A DNA stretch of 11,202 bases from an uncultured Ruminobacter sp. (lineage in GTDB: Bacteria; Pseudomonadota; Gammaproteobacteria; Enterobacterales; Succinivibrionaceae): contig CAAFXL010000404.1 of NCBI GenBank assembly GCA_900767005.1, positions 1-11,202 of the forward strand. The letters run 5' to 3'. The position numbers and the translations under genes are program-made. Positions 1-7,984 of this stretch are shown here, in pieces (positions within the stretch are counted from its first letter, which is position 1; each line of letters starts with the position of its first letter). Below the pieces are notes generated by a model that saw only the letters and a program-made list of their open reading frames with translations, was not told the origin of the DNA and did not search any database.

Positions 1-144
1 ATAAAATCTGCAGATTACATTATTGATCTTGGTCCAGATGGTGGTAAAAACGGCGGACAGATAATAGCGACGGGGACTCCTGAAGAAATTGCTAAATGTA
101 AAGCATCATATACAGGACAATTTTTAAAACAAATTTTAAAGTAA
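1..144 (+). CDS. uvrA: UvrA, excinuclease ABC subunit A (3' end only)
   Basis: Partial gene: the window opens inside it, in frame 1, and only the last 47 codons and the TAA stop are present. The tail reads like the end of E. coli UvrA: SADYIIDLGPDGG, then a Gly-rich turn, then GTPEEIA and a closing YTGQFLKQILK. UvrA is the damage-recognition ATPase of UvrABC nucleotide excision repair, and this stretch is the end of its second ABC ATPase domain, just after the signature and Walker B regions. The catalytic motifs lie outside the window. No convincing terminator follows the stop, so transcription may run on into the small gene at 209. Confidence 0.93.
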   Translation: MKSADYIIDLGPDGGKNGGQIIATGTPEEIAKCKASYTGQFLKQILK

Positions 145-194
145 GAAAACAAACTTACTTAAATTTAAAGTAAAATATGTGGATAAACTTGATT

Positions 195-199
195 AAGGA
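195..199 (+). promoter_or_regulatory. Ribosome binding site of the DUF2750-like gene
   Basis: AAGGA lies 9 bases before the ATG at 209 and supports that start. I see no convincing -35/-10 pair between 145 and 208, so the gene may depend on uvrA transcription. Confidence 0.6.
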
Positions 200-208
200 T
201 AATTAATA

Positions 209-601
209 ATGACTTATAGTATAACTGATAAAGAATTTGAAGCTACACTAAAGCTTAATTCTGATTATAGATATAATTATTTTTTCACAAAAATTAAAAA
301 TGGTTTAGACGTTTTTATTTTAAAGAAAGGTGAAGATATTCTTTTTCTTCAAACAGATGATAACACTGATAGTGAAGCTGTTTTAGCACTATGGCCTCAT
401 GAATCTTTTGCATCAAGATACGCCTCACTTTCAGAAGATACTAAAGATTATTTGCCACAATCAATTTCCTTAGCTCTTTTTATTGAAAAATGGATTCCAA
501 CTCTTGCAGAATCAAAAATTAGTTTTGCAATATTTCCTCTTGATTCTACTGAATGCAACATCATTTCTAGTGATGATTTCTTAAAAGAATTTGATGAATA
601 A
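209..601 (+). CDS. Small DUF2750-type protein, function unknown
   Basis: Protein of 130 residues with no signal peptide or membrane segment, so probably cytoplasmic. I place it in the DUF2750 family by its layout: an N-terminal RYNYFFTKI helix (residues 21-29), a short beta-rich stretch, the landmark LWPHESFA (61-68), a YLPQSISL segment (81-88), FIEKWIP (91-97) and AIFP (107-110), ending in an acidic tail. Family members are short stand-alone proteins of unknown function, and no catalytic residues are evident. The tryptophans often found in the central strands of this family are absent here (the segment reads DVFILKKGEDILFL), so this is a divergent member. It lies 64 bp after uvrA and ends in a strong hairpin shared with the convergent metH. 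The family assignment rests on motif memory, not on a search. Confidence 0.75.
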   Translation: MTYSITDKEFEATLKLNSDYRYNYFFTKIKNGLDVFILKKGEDILFLQTDDNTDSEAVLALWPHESFASRYASLSEDTKDYLPQSISLALFIEKWIPTLAESKISFAIFPLDSTECNIISSDDFLKEFDE

Positions 602-604
602 ATA

Positions 605-644
605 AAAAAATGACTACTATTATAAAATTTTAATAGTAGTCATT
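605..644 (-). terminator. Terminator of metH (probably bidirectional)
   Basis: A perfect 14-bp stem (609-622 with 631-644, core TGACTACTATTA) encloses an 8-base loop. Read leftward, the stem is followed by a run of seven T (complement of 604-610), which makes a strong intrinsic terminator for metH. Read rightward, the tail is a weaker mix of A and T, so it may also stop the small gene ending at 601. This is the usual arrangement between convergent genes. Confidence 0.88.
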
Positions 645-655
645 ATATAATTTAT

Positions 656-3600
656 TTAAATAATATCTCGATCAATATCTGCTTCATCTTTAATATAGCC
701 TAAATAATTAGATAAATCTTTTTCTAATTGTTCAGTGCTAATACCAATTCTTGTTGAATAATCTTCAAGTTGATCTTTCATTATTCCATTAACAGCAAAA
801 TATTTTGCCTTGCTTGAATTAAATACTAGAGCACAAACTGCACTAACTGGCATCATCATATAACTTTCAGTTAATTTTAATGATATCTTATTTTCAATAT
901 CTAAATTATCCCACATGATCTTCTTAAGATAATGATGAGGTAAAATTGGATATCCTAATGCAGGTCTAATGCCTTTATATTTATCAGCTAAGCAATCAGT
1001 TGCTGAACATCTTTCCTGTTCATAACCCCAATACTCGTATCTAAATTTTTCATGAAGCCATTGAGCTCCAGCTTCGGCTAAAGAATCTGAGATAAACTGT
1101 AATAGCATACTTTGATATAAATCGCCTTTATCTTTATATTCTTTAATTAAAGCTTGAGTTGAAAAACCTGCATTAATAGCCATAAAACCAAGATAATCTT
1201 CATCAGAAAGAAAATCGGCACATGACTGATTATTTCCAGCAATTTGTGAACGTAAAAATTCTAATTTAAATTCTTGATCATTAGTCTTTAATAATACACT
1301 ATCATGTGCAAGCTTTTGAGTTTTGGCAATCACAGCATAAGCTTTTAAACGATAATTTTCTTTAACTAAGAAATCTAATGTGTTATTAGCATCATTAATT
1401 AAATCTTTAATATCTGGATTTTCTAAAATCTCTGGATATTTACCTTTAACTCCCCAAGCTATTAGAAAATCGCGCCAGCTAAAATATGGTCTTAAATCAT
1501 CAATTGTTGCTTCAACCACAAATTCACCTAATTGCTTAGGAGTAAATGTTTCTGATAAATCAATTCGATTTGCAATAGCATCTTGATAAGAAACTGTATT
1601 TAATTTCTGGAACTTTAATTCAAATAAATGACGAGCATACTCATATTCTTGTCTTAATTTCTTAACAAAACCATCGTGTAAAGTTTCAGATAATAAATTT
1701 TGAACTACTGATACTGCTCGACTTGCATTACTTGTATAAACAATCGGTGCACTATATTCTTTTTCCATCTTAACAGCAGTATGAACTTTTGAAGTTGTTG
1801 CCCCACCGATTAATAAAGGAATCTTTAAACCGCGTTTTTCAAGTTCTTTAGCAACATGAACCATTTCATCTAAAGAAGGGGTAATTAAGCCTGATAAAGC
1901 AATGATATCAGCCTTTTCTTTTATGGCGGTATCCACAATTGTTTCACATGGAACCATTACACCTAAATCAATGATTTCATAATTATTACATTGTAAAACA
2001 ACAGCTACGATGTTCTTACCGATATCATGAACATCGCCCTTTACCGTTGCCATCACAATTTTGCCATTAGATTTAGCATTAGTTTTACTTGCATTAATAA
2101 ATGGTTCTAAATAAGAAACCGCCTTTTTCATTACTCGAGCAGATTTAACTACTTGAGGCAAGAACATCTTACCTGCCCCAAATAAATCACCAACGACATT
2201 CATTCCATTCATTAATGGACCTTCTATAACCTCAATTGGCTTACCATATTTAACTCTGAGTTCTTCAACGTCTTCATCGATATAATCGGTTATACCTTTA
2301 ACTAAGGCGTGCTCTATACGTTTTTCAGGTTCTAATTCACGCCAAGATAAATCTTGAGTTGGAAGTACGCCATTTAATGAATTGTTGCGGTAAGTTTCAC
2401 TTATCGCTAAAAGTTCATCAGTAGCACCTTCATGAGTATTTAAAATTACCGCCTCAACTTTATCTCTTAAATCTTTAGGAATATCATCATAAACAGATAA
2501 TTGACCAGCATTAACAATACCCATAGTCATACCATTCTTAATTGCATAGTATAAAAATACGGTATGTATTGCTTGTCTTAACGGTTCATTACCTCTAAAT
2601 GAGAATGAAACATTGGAAACACCACCTGAAATCTTGGCATATGGTAGAGTTTCTTTAATTTTCTTGGTTGCATTAATAAAATCTAATGCATAATTATCGT
2701 GCTCTTTGATACCAGTTGCTACCGCAAAAATATTTGGGTCAAAAATGATATCTTCAGGAGGAAAATCAAGTCCCATTAATAAGTTATAGGCTCTTGTACA
2801 AATATTTACTTTCTTTTCATAAGTGTCTGCTTGTCCTACTTCATCAAAAGCCATAACCACAACTGCAGCACCAAATTTTCTAAGCATTTTAGCGTGGTCT
2901 AAAAACTTTTCTTCACCTTCTTTAAGTGATATTGAGTTAACTATAGCTTTACCTTGAATACACTTTAAACCTTCTAGAATAACATCCCACTTAGAAGAGT
3001 CGATCATGATTGGAACCTTAGCAACTTCTGGTTCTGAAGCAATTAAATTTAGGAACTTTATCATGGATGCTTTGGCATCAATCAAACCTTCATCCATGTT
3101 AATATCAATAATTAAAGCTCCATTTTCTACTTGAGTTCGAGCAATTGATAATGCTTCATCAAAATTTTGTTCTTTAATTAATCTTCTAAACTTCGCACTA
3201 CCAGTTACATTAGTACGTTCACCAACATTAATGTATAGTGAAGAATCATCAATATTTAATGGTTCTAATCCGCTTAATTTAAGTACATGTGAAATTGGCT
3301 TGCAAACTCGAGGCTTAATATCTTTTACGGCATCATGAATTAATTTAATATGATCTGGAGTTGTACCACAACAACCACCGACAATATTAAGCATGCCATC
3401 TAATGCCCATGACTTTATATATGTAGCCATATCTTCTGGAGTTAAATCATATCCCCCAAAACCATTTGGAAGCCCCGCATTAGGATGAACCGAAACATAG
3501 AACTCACTTAATGAGTCTAGCTCTTTAACATACTTGGTTAATTCCTTTGGTCCTAACGCACAATTTAAACCTACAGATAAAGGATTAGCATGACGAATAC

Positions 3601-4300
3601 TATTATAAAAAGCTTCTAAATTTTGCCCAGATAAAGTTCTTCCTGAAGCATCAACAATAGTACCTGATATCATGATTGGAAGTTTAACGTTTTTCTTCTC
3701 AAAACATTCTTCAATAGCAAAAATTGCAGCTTTAGCATTTAAAGTATCAAATATTGTTTCAATTAATAATAGATCTACTCCCCCATCAATTAAACCATTG
3801 ATAGCTTCAATATAATTTTCTTTTAGACCATCAAAAGTTACATTACGAGCACTTGGATCGTTTACATCAGGAGAAATTGAACAAGTTCGATTAGTAGGTC
3901 CTAAAACACCAGCAACAAATCTAGGCTTATTAGGAGTAATTTTTGAATACTTATCAGCTGATTCTCTAGCTAGGGTTGCAGCTTTAACATTGATTTCATA
4001 AACTAAATTAGATAAACCATAATCAGATAAAGGAATTTTGGTTGCATTAAAACTATTAGTTTCAATAATATCAGCCCCAACTTCCAAATAAGCATCATGA
4101 ATACTTGAGATTACGCTAGGATTGCTAATACATAAAAGGTCATTACATCCCTTTAAATCAATATCCCAATTTTTAAATCTTTCTCCACGATAATCATCTT
4201 CAGATAGTTTTTTCTGCTGAATCATTGTTCCAGTAGCACCATCTAACACTAAGATTCTTTCATTAAGTAAAGCTTCGATCTGATTTGGATGCTGAGTCAT
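656..4300 (-). CDS. metH: MetH, cobalamin-dependent methionine synthase
   Basis: Transfers a methyl group from 5-methyltetrahydrofolate through cobalamin to homocysteine, giving methionine; cytoplasmic. It has 1214 residues (E. coli 1227) and all four modules. The homocysteine-binding barrel (about 1-330) has zinc cysteines C247, C310 and C311, the same numbers as in E. coli. The pterin-binding barrel (about 355-620) opens with INVGERTNVTGSAKF. The cobalamin module (about 650-880) carries DVHDIG with the cobalt-ligand histidine H758. The reactivation domain (about 900-1214) has RPALGY (1112-1117) and LTESYMMMP (1143-1151). Start: ATG at 4300 with AGGAAAGGAA directly upstream. The reactivation domain is noticeably diverged: S941 sits where E. 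coli has the SAM-contacting D946, and a GFWPAN-like motif is not recognisable. It follows metA on the same strand, 86 bp away, with a hairpin between. Confidence 0.98.
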   Translation of the reverse strand: MTQHPNQIEALLNERILVLDGATGTMIQQKKLSEDDYRGERFKNWDIDLKGCNDLLCISNPSVISSIHDAYLEVGADIIETNSFNATKIPLSDYGLSNLVYEINVKAATLARESADKYSKITPNKPRFVAGVLGPTNRTCSISPDVNDPSARNVTFDGLKENYIEAINGLIDGGVDLLLIETIFDTLNAKAAIFAIEECFEKKNVKLPIMISGTIVDASGRTLSGQNLEAFYNSIRHANPLSVGLNCALGPKELTKYVKELDSLSEFYVSVHPNAGLPNGFGGYDLTPEDMATYIKSWALDGMLNIVGGCCGTTPDHIKLIHDAVKDIKPRVCKPISHVLKLSGLEPLNIDDSSLYINVGERTNVTGSAKFRRLIKEQNFDEALSIARTQVENGALIIDINMDEGLIDAKASMIKFLNLIASEPEVAKVPIMIDSSKWDVILEGLKCIQGKAIVNSISLKEGEEKFLDHAKMLRKFGAAVVVMAFDEVGQADTYEKKVNICTRAYNLLMGLDFPPEDIIFDPNIFAVATGIKEHDNYALDFINATKKIKETLPYAKISGGVSNVSFSFRGNEPLRQAIHTVFLYYAIKNGMTMGIVNAGQLSVYDDIPKDLRDKVEAVILNTHEGATDELLAISETYRNNSLNGVLPTQDLSWRELEPEKRIEHALVKGITDYIDEDVEELRVKYGKPIEVIEGPLMNGMNVVGDLFGAGKMFLPQVVKSARVMKKAVSYLEPFINASKTNAKSNGKIVMATVKGDVHDIGKNIVAVVLQCNNYEIIDLGVMVPCETIVDTAIKEKADIIALSGLITPSLDEMVHVAKELEKRGLKIPLLIGGATTSKVHTAVKMEKEYSAPIVYTSNASRAVSVVQNLLSETLHDGFVKKLRQEYEYARHLFELKFQKLNTVSYQDAIANRIDLSETFTPKQLGEFVVEATIDDLRPYFSWRDFLIAWGVKGKYPEILENPDIKDLINDANNTLDFLVKENYRLKAYAVIAKTQKLAHDSVLLKTNDQEFKLEFLRSQIAGNNQSCADFLSDEDYLGFMAINAGFSTQALIKEYKDKGDLYQSMLLQFISDSLAEAGAQWLHEKFRYEYWGYEQERCSATDCLADKYKGIRPALGYPILPHHYLKKIMWDNLDIENKISLKLTESYMMMPVSAVCALVFNSSKAKYFAVNGIMKDQLEDYSTRIGISTEQLEKDLSNYLGYIKDEADIDRDII

Positions 4301-4310
4301 TTCCTTTCCT
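4301..4310 (-). promoter_or_regulatory. Strong ribosome binding site of metH
   Basis: On the minus strand AGGAAAGGAA abuts the ATG. The outer AGGA is 6 bases from the start codon, a good spacing. It is the clearest Shine-Dalgarno in the window and fixes the metH start. Confidence 0.75.
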
Positions 4311-4338
4311 AGCTAACAAAATTTAACTTATAAAACCA

Positions 4339-4372
4339 ATAAAAATAGGAATAAATTAAATTTATTCCTATT
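4339..4372 (-). terminator. Terminator-like hairpin between metA and metH
   Basis: A 13-bp perfect stem (4344-4356 with 4360-4372, core AATAGGAATAAAT) has a 3-base loop. On the minus strand it is followed by TTTTTATT, so it looks like an intrinsic terminator for metA. The stem is mostly A:T with only two G:C pairs, so it may be leaky. Only about 43 bp remain between it and the metH start codon for any separate metH promoter. A weak candidate -10, TATAAG, is at 4327-4332; its -35 (TTTATT, 4350-4355) would fall inside the stem. Confidence 0.75.
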
Positions 4373-4386
4373 AAATGTTTAATTAA

Positions 4387-5334
4387 TTACATTAACAATC
4401 CGCCATGTTGCGAACTTGCACGATTTTCATTTACGTCAAATGGGGTTCTTTGATATAGATAGTAATTTAACCAATTTGAAAATAATAAATTACCATGACT
4501 ACGCCACGTACATAATGGATTATTTGATGGGTCATTATTTGGATAATAATTTACAGGCATCTGAGGATTTAAACCTGCATTAATATCTCTACGATATTCA
4601 TTATCCAGAGTTTGAGCATCATATTCAGGATGTCCTGTTACAAATACCTGACGTCTATCTTGAGAAACAGCTAAATATACACCAGTTTCATCAGAATCTG
4701 CCAAAATTTCAAGATCGGTATTATCTTCAATAAACTTAGTCTCAAAATTTGCATATCTTGAATGTGGAGCAAGGAAGAAATCATCAAAACCACGAATTAA
4801 TGGATCAGTTGATTGAGCCTTACGGTGTCTATAAACTCCAGAAAGTTTTTGTGCTCTAGTTTGTTTTGGTAAATCATAGAAAACATTTAAAGCGGCTTGA
4901 ACTGCCCAACAATTAAACATGGTGCAGGTAACGTGTTCATTAGTCCATTTCATGATTTCAACTAGGCTATCCCAGTATTTAACTTCAGCAAATGGAACTT
5001 TACCTAAAGGAGCACCAGTGATAATCATACCATCATAGAAATTATCCTTTACCTCATCAAAACTCTGATAAAAAGTATCAAGATGAGCTTTAGGAGTATT
5101 TTTTGAAACATGATCATCAATACGTAATAAATCTACTATAACTTGTAATGGGGTATTAGATAACTTTCTTAAAAACTGAGTTTCAGTTTCAATTTTCTTT
5201 GGCATTAAATTTAAAATCAATACGCGAAGAGGTCTAATATCTTGATGAATTGCTCTGGTTTCTGTCATCACAAAAACTTTTTCCGCAGTTAGTATTGCAG
5301 AAGCAGGTAAAGCATCAGGGATCTTAATTGGCAT
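4387..5334 (-). CDS. metA: MetA, homoserine O-succinyltransferase
   Basis: Activates homoserine with an acyl-CoA, the first committed step of methionine synthesis; cytoplasmic. It has 315 residues (E. coli 309) and is alignable along its whole length, from MPIKIPDALPA to WRSHGNLLFSNWLNYYLYQ. The catalytic residues are all visible: C142 in FNCWAVQAALN, K47 in LMPKKIETE, and H235 and E237 in VTGHPEYD. Residue 111 is glycine (TGAPLG); in this family glycine here is linked to succinyl-CoA use and glutamate to acetyl-CoA use, so I call it a succinyltransferase. The start is ATG at 5334 with AGAGG 7 bases upstream (complement of 5341-5345). The C-terminus has a short unconserved extension after VNEN. 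The gene is divergent from the yfaY-like gene and upstream of metH. No MetJ-box pair is seen in its leader. Confidence 0.97.
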   Translation of the reverse strand: MPIKIPDALPASAILTAEKVFVMTETRAIHQDIRPLRVLILNLMPKKIETETQFLRKLSNTPLQVIVDLLRIDDHVSKNTPKAHLDTFYQSFDEVKDNFYDGMIITGAPLGKVPFAEVKYWDSLVEIMKWTNEHVTCTMFNCWAVQAALNVFYDLPKQTRAQKLSGVYRHRKAQSTDPLIRGFDDFFLAPHSRYANFETKFIEDNTDLEILADSDETGVYLAVSQDRRQVFVTGHPEYDAQTLDNEYRRDINAGLNPQMPVNYYPNNDPSNNPLCTWRSHGNLLFSNWLNYYLYQRTPFDVNENRASSQHGGLLM

Positions 5335-5369
5335 AATACACCTCTATTTATAAACACAACTTTTTGAAT

Positions 5370-5398
5370 ATTATACACTTAAATAAATTTGTATATAA
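5370..5398 (-). promoter_or_regulatory. Probable metA promoter
   Basis: On the minus strand a perfect -10, TATAAT (5370-5375), lies 17 bases downstream of a weak -35, TTATAT (5393-5398). A start of transcription near 5363 would leave a leader of under 30 bases, too short for a riboswitch. The -35 is poor, so the -10 carries the call. Confidence 0.5.
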
Positions 5399-5417
5399 TA
5401 TAAATCAAATTTTCATA

Positions 5418-5423
5418 TATAAT
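5418..5423 (+). promoter_or_regulatory. Probable -10 box for the yfaY-like gene
   Basis: TATAAT lies about 35 bases before the ATG at 5459. No good -35 stands 16-18 bases upstream, where the sequence is a run of AT repeats. The region is shared with the divergent metA promoter, whose -10 is about 43 bp away. Confidence 0.4.
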
Positions 5424-5446
5424 TTAAGCAATAATTTTTCTCATAA

Positions 5447-5450
5447 AAGG
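5447..5450 (+). promoter_or_regulatory. Ribosome binding site of the yfaY-like gene
   Basis: AAGG lies 8 bases before the ATG at 5459. It supports that start, which also matches the N-terminus expected for the family. Confidence 0.55.
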
Positions 5451-5458
5451 CCATAAAT

Positions 5459-6616
5459 ATGAATATAGAAATGATTTCAACCGGCGATGAAGTATTAACT
5501 GGTTTTATTAACGATACTAACGCAACCTTTCTTGCAGAAAAATTACTCGAATTAAATATTAAAATGACTAGACGTTCAACGGTTGGTGATAATCTGGAAG
5601 ATTTAATTAAGATTTTTGAAGAACGCAGTAACTACGCTGATATCATTGTAGTAAATGGGGGGTTGGGACCCACTAGTGATGATTTATCTGCTCAAGCAAT
5701 TGGTGAAGTACTTAATGAACCATTAGAATTAAATGAGGAAGCTTACCAACATTTAAAATCATGGTTTGAAGCAAGAGACCGAGTTATGGCTCCTAACAAT
5801 GTAAAACAAGCCATGTTACCAAAAAGTGCTGTAATTATTCCTAATCCAAATGGCACTGCTTGTGGATTTTTTGTAACTCATAATAATGCGATTATTATTT
5901 TTACTCCTGGAGTTCCTTCAGAATACAAATCAATGATTGAAAATTATGTTTTACCACTAATTAAAGAACATCCTTTATTTGTTAGTAAATGCAATGAAAC
6001 CGTAAAAAGATATTTTATTTTCGGAATTGGGGAATCAAATATTGCCCATTTATTAGAGCAGAAAAAATTTCCAAGTTCTATTACTCTTGGATATCGAGTA
6101 GATTTTCCTTTCATAGAATTAAAACTTATTGCCGAAAATGCTTCATTAGATGAAATTAATATAGCTGAAAAGACTTTACTAGAAGTTGCTGATAAATATT
6201 TAGTATCTAAAAATGATTTTACTTTTTTTGAAGATCTCCCCCATGAAATTAATAACCAACAATTAGTTATTAAAGATGAATCAAATTTAAATCTTGATTT
6301 CTACGATGTTACAAAGCACTTAAAAAAATACATTATAATTTCATCTAATAGTAATATTTCTAATAACTTTTTATCTAGTTGTGATATCATTCAAATCAGT
6401 ATAAAAAATCTTAAAATAGACAATGACGAAAGAAAAATTTTTGAAATTTTGATTGAAGATTTTTCAAAGAAAACAAGTCTAAAAAGATGTTTTATTTTAA
6501 ATACCACTAAAAATTCTTTAAGAGTACAATTAGCAACATTAAGTTTGGATCTACTAAGAAGATTTACTAAAAACCAAGATCCTAATATAATTTACGATAA
6601 CATAAAGAATTATTAA
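5459..6616 (+). CDS. yfaY: YfaY/CinA-like protein (COG1058 MoCF domain)
   Basis: Protein of 385 residues resembling E. coli YfaY (400 aa). Residues 1 to about 170 form a MoaB/MogA-type (MoCF_biosynth) domain: ISTGDEVLTGFINDTNA (6-22), TVGDN (41-45), the nucleotide-loop VNGGLGPTSDD (65-75), NPNGTACGF (129-137) and FTPGVPSE (148-155). A middle domain (about 180-250) includes FGIGES and TLGYRVDFPFIELKL. The remaining C-terminal part is AT-rich and diverged, but its end (LRVQLATLSLDLLRRF, 354-369) matches the YfaY tail in character. I do not see the catalytic PncC amidohydrolase motifs of full CinA, so NMN deamidase activity should not be assumed. Some COG1058 proteins act as ADP-ribose/NAD-repair hydrolases; the role here is unknown. 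The next gene starts 12 bp downstream, suggesting cotranscription. Confidence 0.88.
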   Translation: MNIEMISTGDEVLTGFINDTNATFLAEKLLELNIKMTRRSTVGDNLEDLIKIFEERSNYADIIVVNGGLGPTSDDLSAQAIGEVLNEPLELNEEAYQHLKSWFEARDRVMAPNNVKQAMLPKSAVIIPNPNGTACGFFVTHNNAIIIFTPGVPSEYKSMIENYVLPLIKEHPLFVSKCNETVKRYFIFGIGESNIAHLLEQKKFPSSITLGYRVDFPFIELKLIAENASLDEINIAEKTLLEVADKYLVSKNDFTFFEDLPHEINNQQLVIKDESNLNLDFYDVTKHLKKYIIISSNSNISNNFLSSCDIIQISIKNLKIDNDERKIFEILIEDFSKKTSLKRCFILNTTKNSLRVQLATLSLDLLRRFTKNQDPNIIYDNIKNY

Positions 6617-6628
6617 AGTTTTCAAACT

Positions 6629-7885
6629 ATGATTACCAAGCATAATATTATTATATTTTTTACAATATGTATTCACATCATACTTGCCTTAATATATTGT
6701 AATAATCAAATTCTGTCTTCAGATGGTATGGAAATTCTTTCTAAAGGATTTACCCAGCACTATTATGGCTTAGAAGATCATAGTTTAAATCTATATACAA
6801 GCTACGTATCTGTTCCGATGTATATTTGGGAAAATCTTTATTCCCCAATGATTTTAATAATGATTTCAAAATTGTTATCTTTTTATATCATCTATTATTC
6901 ATTAAAACCATTTCTATCACGAATAACTATGACATGGTTTAGCGTGATTTATTTACTTTCTCCTTGGTTTTTATACCATATAAACATAAGTTACAATACC
7001 TATCTAGACTTAGGTGTTGCTCTATTTTTATATGCTGTTTGTAATCTTTACACCAACGTTTGTTCAACTTCAAAGTCTTTATTTTTTATTCTTATTCTTT
7101 GTATTGGCATCTATTGGTGTTCCCAATTTCATTCTTCTTGGGTCGTACTTCTTATCATCACGATTTTACTTTTAATCAAAAAACCATTAAAACTTAATCG
7201 TTTTTGTTTCTATGTTTTATTCTTAGCACTAATACTTATCACTTCTTATACTGTATATAAATCATTAGAAGAAAACCCACAAATTCCAAATGATGATGGT
7301 TTTATTGGTTATGGAATGTTTTATATTTACCCTATTTTTAAAACTCTAATTTATTGGATTAGATTTTCATCTACAGTTTTCCCTAATAATCTATTATTAA
7401 ATACTGAATTCCATTGGATTAGTGCTTCAGAAAGTATTCAACAAGCTTCAAATATCATTTGGCTTACAATTCTTTATGCTTTTGGAATTTTTTCATTATT
7501 AGTTAGTCTTTGTGCAAATTTCATTGTAATAAAACATACTAAATCTTTAATTTTTTCTAAGCAAAAATTAGAAAATAATTTAGATTTCTTAAAACTTCTA
7601 GCTTTATTTACAATAATTGCTCTGATTATCTATTCAGCTATTTACCCTCAACTTTTATCATCTTGGCAATTAAATATTTGCTTTATATTTTCCCTAATAC
7701 CATTACTAGTATTAATTGAAAAATATAAAGATACAAAATTAATCTACCATTTTTATTGGATAATATCTTTAATTGCATTTCTTGGGATCGTAAATTTCTG
7801 CGGAGCTGTAGAATCAAAAAATTACAATTTAAATTCAAGCTACGTAAACCAAGTTGAAAATCTTATAGAACCTCTATTTAATTAA
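6629..7885 (+). CDS. Multi-pass membrane protein, GT-C glycosyltransferase-like
   Basis: A 418-residue protein with about 11-12 hydrophobic segments (roughly 6-23, 72-92, 102-117, 122-142, 150-163, 169-184, 191-210, 228-246, 275-302, 319-337, 344-363, 373-392), so an inner-membrane protein. I do not recognise the family with certainty. The layout is like GT-C enzymes that use polyprenyl-linked sugars (GT39/GT83): one helix, then a first external loop with acidic residue D32 (ILSSDGMEIL) and aromatic residues, then tightly packed helices with SPWFLYH (111-117). No diagnostic motif confirms this. It begins 12 bp after the yfaY-like gene with only a weak AAAG upstream, and is followed 189 bp later by an LtaS-like enzyme. 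A role in assembling an envelope glycan is inference from that neighbour. It could instead be a transporter or a flippase. Confidence 0.7.
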   Translation: MITKHNIIIFFTICIHIILALIYCNNQILSSDGMEILSKGFTQHYYGLEDHSLNLYTSYVSVPMYIWENLYSPMILIMISKLLSFYIIYYSLKPFLSRITMTWFSVIYLLSPWFLYHINISYNTYLDLGVALFLYAVCNLYTNVCSTSKSLFFILILCIGIYWCSQFHSSWVVLLIITILLLIKKPLKLNRFCFYVLFLALILITSYTVYKSLEENPQIPNDDGFIGYGMFYIYPIFKTLIYWIRFSSTVFPNNLLLNTEFHWISASESIQQASNIIWLTILYAFGIFSLLVSLCANFIVIKHTKSLIFSKQKLENNLDFLKLLALFTIIALIIYSAIYPQLLSSWQLNICFIFSLIPLLVLIEKYKDTKLIYHFYWIISLIAFLGIVNFCGAVESKNYNLNSSYVNQVENLIEPLFN

Positions 7886-7984
7886 TGACTTTTTAAGATA
7901 AAAAATTCATGCAAATTAAAAACTTAAGTAATGATACATTTCATTAATTTTGTTTAGTATTTTCTTTGCTTTTAATAATCTTTA

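Noticed and set aside
156..172. Near-palindrome TACTTAAATTTAAAGTA after uvrA, considered as a terminator
   Set aside because: The arms are only 5 bp, all but two pairs are A:T, and no T-run follows on the + strand.
307..314. MetJ-box-like octamer AGACGTTT (and AGACGTTC at 5570-5577)
   Set aside because: Both are single copies inside coding sequence and not near a met promoter; MetJ needs tandem boxes.
1380..1586. Open frame of 68 codons on the + strand inside metH
   Set aside because: It is antisense to a highly conserved part of metH, has no ribosome binding site and resembles no protein I know; a shadow frame.
5424..5435. 12-base word TTAAGCAATAAT, repeated at 10145-10156
   Set aside because: Exact 12-base AT-rich matches are expected several times by chance in 11 kb of this composition, and the flanks differ.
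7886..7912. Possible terminator after the GT-C-like gene
   Set aside because: The ATGACTTTTT / AAAAAATTCAT pairing needs a bulge and is not followed by a T-run, so no terminator is called.
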